A stretch of DNA of 64,000 bases, taken from assembly GCA_973895155.1 (NCBI GenBank), contig OZ316891.1:11160001-11224000 (forward strand), in the 5' to 3' direction. Made by a program: the position numbers and the translations under genes. A model generated the notes under the pieces. The model did no database searches and was not told where the DNA came from. It saw only the letters and a list, made by a program, of their open reading frames with translations. This document shows, piece after piece, positions 60,301-64,000 of the stretch (position 1 is the first letter of the stretch; each line of letters begins with the position of its first letter). This DNA is from Marsupella aquatica (taxonomy: Eukaryota; Marchantiophyta).

Positions 60301-61729
60301 CTTCCTCTAGATCGCCCTCAATTAACACACTTCGTCCCCATCTCATCAGTATGCTGGTGATTCCGAGAGAATTCACTTGGAGTCCTTTCTTTTTCAGAAA
60401 TAATTCTTTGCAACCTAAAAATTAAAGAACTAAAATTGAAGGAGATAGGAGGTCACTTCCTGCCCTGACACGATAGGGTAGATCTTAAGAACCTTCATTG
60501 ACTCTTTCTAGGACCGATCTGAAAAGGGTCTCCTAAAGCTCATAAAGACTAAAGGATGTACTGAATTCAACTACGATCAAACTGACAGAACACGGATCAT
60601 GGATACACATAAGAACTGGGGGAGGGAGAGAAAGCAGCAGCTGTTGATTCCAGCTACACTTTGTACCATATCCGCGACATACTGAACGTCTCTTAAGTCT
60701 AAGCTGCCTGGCACTTACTTGCATCATGAATAATACCAGTGTCCTAGTAAAGAAGATGGGCAAACCACTTCCCTGTCATTGAAAGGAAGGTGGACCGAAG
60801 AATCCAAATTGATTTCATACCGTCTCAAAAGAAGAACGATGAACAAAAGAAATAAAGAAGAACTAAGAAATCTCACTGTCGTGGGAAAGGAGACTTTCGA
60901 AACCTTTCAAACCAAACTCGCTATCGCTTCGCAATGACGAAGGGAAAACCAATTCAAGTGAGTGTCCTCACAATTCAAGCGGAAGTCTCACAAGCGGAAG
61001 TCTCACAAGACGATGGGCTAGACATTTCAAACAGTAAAACCTACCAATAAAATTCTAGGGCACATCGTACCTTAGCTGCTGACCAAGGACAATTAGTGAG
61101 ACAACTGCACTCGAAAGGACGATCGCATAAACATTTCAGCTGGGACCAGCACTAAGGAAACCTTCATCTCGCTTTCAAAAATTCTCCCAGAATTATCCAA
61201 TTCAAAGTAGCTTTCGCATCCTTCCTGTTTCTTTGAAGGGACTGCTCATTGAATCTCGTTTCCCTCAACGATCAGTAGATAATCTTCTCACTAGCGTAGT
61301 GGTTGCAAAATGACCAACCCGACGACATGCGTGAGCGATACAAGCAGGAGTAGGGACGTTTCGGAGGTACGAGCTGGCGCCGACCAAATGGCATCGATGC
61401 TTGCCAAGGGGCCCGAATACAATTTACATGTCTTTCCCGCCCGAATAAAGGCAGCAGAAAGAAGGTACTATGCTACATTACCTCGCACGAGCAGTATTTC
61501 CGCAGACAGTACACTTCCGCTTCTTCAACCCCTTCAAATAGCGCTCCCGGAGAATCTGCTCCCTCGTCTTGGGATCCTCGGGCAAACCAGCCATAGGCTG
61601 GTGCGACCGCGGGGTACTAGTAACCCCACCTCCATTGGGCGTCTCCCCGGAAGCAGTGGGGCCACCAGGCGTGCCCGGCGTACTAGGAGTCCCCGGAGTG
61701 CCAGGGGTCCCTGGAGATGCAGCCATCAT
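57325..61729 (-). CDS. SHI/STY-type Cys/His-finger protein with conserved EAFDRYM region
   Basis: Five exons on the minus strand: 61729-61482, 60031-59970, 59725-59623, 59284-59038, 58398-57325. All have GT-AG introns and consistent phases, giving 577 residues. After a Gly/Pro/Thr-rich N terminus (GTPGTPSTPGTPGG) and REQILRERYLKGLKKRK comes a finger: C73-x2-C76-x7-C84-x4-C89-x2-C92-C93-x6-C100-x2-H103. This is the same spacing as the SHI/STY/LRP1 zinc finger as I know it. A Pro/Tyr-rich segment and an Ala-rich helix follow, then MWRLQKMKEF, EAFDRYM (246-252) and LLEEVF (257-262). Four acidic 11-residue repeats of the form S-N-D-K-R-P-D-x-E-T come next, then a Lys/Arg-rich helix KRKEARRKRLKQIIERALRK and a less conserved C terminus. 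The IGGH domain of SHI proteins is not seen, so it is a relative or a convergent finger. I recall similar plant proteins of unknown function but no name. A nuclear role is inferred. Confidence 0.78.
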
Positions 61730-62213
61730 TTCTCTTCTCGCCTAAAAACAGTCTCAACTCTCTTAATCAGTGCGCCACACGTCGGATAACACTCCACTCC
61801 AAGAAGAATTTTCTTCACCTCCTCGTCTTCTCGTCCTGAGCTTCTCATGAAGCCGCAGACAGATTGAGCGCCTGCTACCTCCGCTTCATAAGAGAAGACA
61901 AAAGAATCCGCGTCGTCCAAAACTTCGACGCTCACTTTTACGCGCGGCACATCAATGAAATCGTCGTAGCACACTCGAGAAATTCGCAAGCAGAATCAAC
62001 TCCAATCGTCCTCCGTGCCTCCACAATTTCTCGTCCCCAACCGAATTTTTTCTATCCTCCGCATCCCATTAGCGATGTCACACAAATTCAACGACCCGGC
62101 GAGCATTCTCTGAACCCTAACGACCACGCGATCTCGCCCGCGGCAATCAGAGAAGTAAATCAATTTCCAGAGGCGACCAATCGGCGCACAATTCTCACTC
62201 ACATTACTCGAGA
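61730..62213. promoter_or_regulatory. Candidate divergent promoter region
   Basis: A 0.5-kb interval upstream of the minus-strand zinc-finger gene and of a small plus-strand frame. It holds 5' UTR and promoter of the former. Overlapping frames on both strands look like chance. No clear TATA box noted. Confidence 0.35.
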
Positions 62214-62543
62214 ATGGGAACGAACACATACGCGTGCAATGGCACCAAAATTCTTCGGAGCGCTAGCACTCCCCATGCGGAGGGGCAAATGTCTCTGGTC
62301 GACTTCATTAATCTAACAAAAGCGGGCTCGCTGCGTTTCACGGTTTGGCTTTCGCGCCGGGAAGCCAGCGAGGAGGAGCAGAGCATGAAATCGGAACAAC
62401 CTCGTGCGATTCTCGTCCCATCAACGATCGTTGCGAAGAAGGCGCAACAGCAGCAGCAGCCTGGCGAGGTGATCCGACGTATTCGTCGTTCTAGCATGAA
62501 GGTGGAATTTCCTCGTTACATGTCGAGACGAGATGTCTTCTAG
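62214..62543 (+). CDS. Small hypothetical protein, divergent to the zinc-finger gene
   Basis: A 109-residue frame from an ATG at 62214 to a TAG at 62541. It has a C-rich third-position bias unlike the surrounding intergenic DNA, SLVDFINLTKAGSLRFTVW in the middle, and a Gln run (QQQQQ) before a basic C terminus (EVIRRIRRSSMKVEFPRY). No family recognised. An overlapping minus-strand frame (62497-62204) is also open, and the region may instead be 5' UTR of an exon-rich gene, so support is modest. Confidence 0.3.
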   Translation: MGTNTYACNGTKILRSASTPHAEGQMSLVDFINLTKAGSLRFTVWLSRREASEEEQSMKSEQPRAILVPSTIVAKKAQQQQQPGEVIRRIRRSSMKVEFPRYMSRRDVF

Positions 62544-62627
62544 TGTAGTTTTCCGTCCCGTCGTTTATTCGGTGAGTTGAGGGCCAAGCGCTTGCTTCTT
62601 CGTGTCGTGGCCCTTACCGTAGTAAAC

Positions 62628-63830
62628 TGGTACCGGGTAAGTGCGCGAGCTAACCATGTAGGGGAACTATGGTCAGCTCCCCCGTAGTGTGCTTAGGGAC
62701 TAGCAGGTTAGAGCAACGTATTGGGGACGGGTACGGGGTAAGTGCGCGAGCTAACCATGTAGGGGAACTATGGTCAGCTCTCCTGTAGTGTACCTTGGGG
62801 ACTATCAGGTTAGAGCAACTTGTTGTAGACGGGTACCGGGTAAGAATGCGTGAGCTAACCATGTTGGGGAACTATGGTCAGCTCTTCCATGGTGCATGTA
62901 GGGACTATCAGGTTAGAGCAACTTGTTGTGGACCTTACCATAGTGAACAGGTACCAGGTAAGTATGCTCAAGCAGACCATGTTGGCCGGGGAACTATGGT
63001 CAGCTCTCTCATGATGTACTTAGGGGCAATCAGGTTAGTGCAACGTGTGGTGGACCATACTGTTGTGAATGGGTACCGGGTAAGTATGTGCAGCCAAGCT
63101 AACCATGCTGGCCGGGGAACTATGGTCAGCTCTCCCATGGTCTCAAGAGGTTAACTGAGTGTATATTTTAAGGTAACATGTGTGATCATAGTCTAATATA
63201 TATACATACATCTATATTATAAAGAAACATTCCCAAGAATATTCTTTATTTCTTATATTAATTATTATTTCTACTTTATAAAATGAATTTATTTAAGAAT
63301 ATTTTATAAATGTGAGCTTATAATACATTTTTCTGCCGTTGAAGCTTTTTAAAAATTTAACTACAGAGTTGTTGGATTGCACAGGGTTCCTACAATTTTT
63401 AATGGTTGCATGACCCCTTGAGCCCATGGTGTACTTAAGGACTATCAGGTTAGAGCAACTTGTGGTGGACCTTACAATTGTGAATGGGTACGGACCGGGT
63501 AAATATACGCAAGCCAACCATGTTGACGGGGGGACTATGGTCAGCTCTCCCATGTTGTACTTAAGAACGATCAGGTTAGAGCAACTGGTGGTGGACCTTA
63601 CAATTGTGAATGGGCACCGGGTAGTTATGCACAAGTTAACCATGTTGGCTGCAGAACTATGGTCAGCTCTTGCATGGTGTACCTTAGCCAGGGACTATCA
63701 GGTTACAGCAATATGTGGTCAACCTTAACGTATTGGATGCCGGGTGAGTATGCGTGAGCTAACCATGTTGAGGAAGTATGGTCAGCTCTCCCATGGTGTA
63801 CCTTAGGGACTATTGGGTAGAGCAATAAAC
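62628..63830. repeat. Satellite-like tandem array, about 98-127-bp unit, eight copies, split by an AT-rich spacer
   Basis: Units near 62632, 62730, 62836, 62951, 63073, 63487, 63613 and 63738 share GGGTACCGGGTAAGTATGC, GAGCTAACCATGTTG, GGGGAACTATGGTCAGCTCT, CCCATGGTGTACTTAGGGAC and ATCAGGTTAGAGCAACTTG. The block 63170-63420 is an AT-rich interruption between copies five and six. No coding function is apparent; open frames across it are repeats of the same peptide. Confidence 0.93.
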
Positions 63831-63859
63831 AAATAATTATTGAAAATCACCCAATATCT

Positions 63860-64000
63860 CAGATTGCTATCTTTCTAACACCTTGTAAGTACTTTGTCAC
63901 AAAACTGAGTTGCTGGGAGTCTTAGCATTGCTATCTATCTAACACCTTTAAAGTGGACTTTTAACTAAGTTAGTACTTTGTCACTAGAGTTGTTGGGAAT
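63860..64000. repeat. Short direct repeats at the window edge
   Basis: TTGCTATCTTTCTAACACCT and a near copy TTGCTATCTATCTAACACCT, each followed by a TTAGTACTTTGTCAC-like or AAGTACTTTGTCAC word and GTTG.TGGGA. Continues beyond the window. Confidence 0.6.

Noticed and set aside
62795-63728. Frames of 100-119 codons across the tandem array
   Set aside because: They simply translate the repeat unit, whose length happens to stay open.
1-64000. CRISPR arrays, bacterial operons, rRNA genes, organellar inserts
   Set aside because: No regularly spaced short palindromic repeats, and no rRNA or organelle gene motifs were recognised. The tandem repeats present are longer than CRISPR units and have no unique spacers.

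Overview
The window looks like nuclear DNA of a land plant, probably an early-diverging one such as a bryophyte. The evidence is GT-AG introns of about 140-1450 bp, a plant CDKE-type kinase with a SPTAIRE helix, an oxalate-CoA ligase/oxalyl-CoA decarboxylase pair, a SHI/STY-spaced zinc finger, a Ty1-copia element with plant-like reverse transcriptase, and long repeat-rich intergenic DNA. No species call is possible from sequence alone. Most possible reading frames are spurious; about nine loci are supported.

Layout. 1-2.8 kb: the 3' end of an oxalyl-CoA synthetase (AAE3-like) gene followed by a complete oxalyl-CoA decarboxylase/2-hydroxyacyl-CoA lyase coding region. Intron phases allow the two to be one fused gene. 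2.8-6 kb: non-coding, with a C tract and a 92-bp tandem repeat. 6.0-16.55 kb: one dead Ty1-copia element on the minus strand (109-bp LTRs, TATTT target duplication). Two later insertions sit inside it: a 1,030-bp TIR element with an 8-bp duplication in pol, and a 2.6-kb element with TG...CA ends in the protease. 16.6-21 kb: AT-rich DNA with a tandem repeat and a probable solo LTR.

21.2-33.8 kb: a head-to-tail cluster of four related plus-strand genes. They carry seven copies of an approximately 110-residue Myb/SANT-like module. Three of the four also share a C-terminal basic-plus-helical domain. I do not recognise this family. It is the best candidate here for an undescribed system: a locally expanded set of putative nuclear DNA-binding proteins.

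33.8-40.7 kb: decayed DNA with a CACTA transposase remnant, tandem repeats and a possible LTR fragment. 40.77-42.1 kb: an intronless CDKE/CDK8 Mediator kinase. 46.6-52.7 kb: a 16-exon gene that I reconstructed as WASH (WASHC1), the Arp2/3 activator of endosomes. It has the WASH N-terminal domain, a proline-rich stretch, a WH2 helix and an acidic tail ending E-W-D, and includes a 16-nt microexon. This is unexpected in a plant. 53.3-53.8 kb: a 120-bp tandem repeat. 57.3-61.7 kb (minus): a five-exon gene for a 577-residue protein with a SHI-type Cys/His finger and a conserved EAFDRYM region. 62.6-63.8 kb: a satellite-like tandem array.

No operon-like logic is expected. The functional links are oxalate catabolism at the left end (ligase plus decarboxylase) and the internal homology of the SANT-like cluster. 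CDKE, WASH and the zinc-finger gene appear to be independent single-copy genes.
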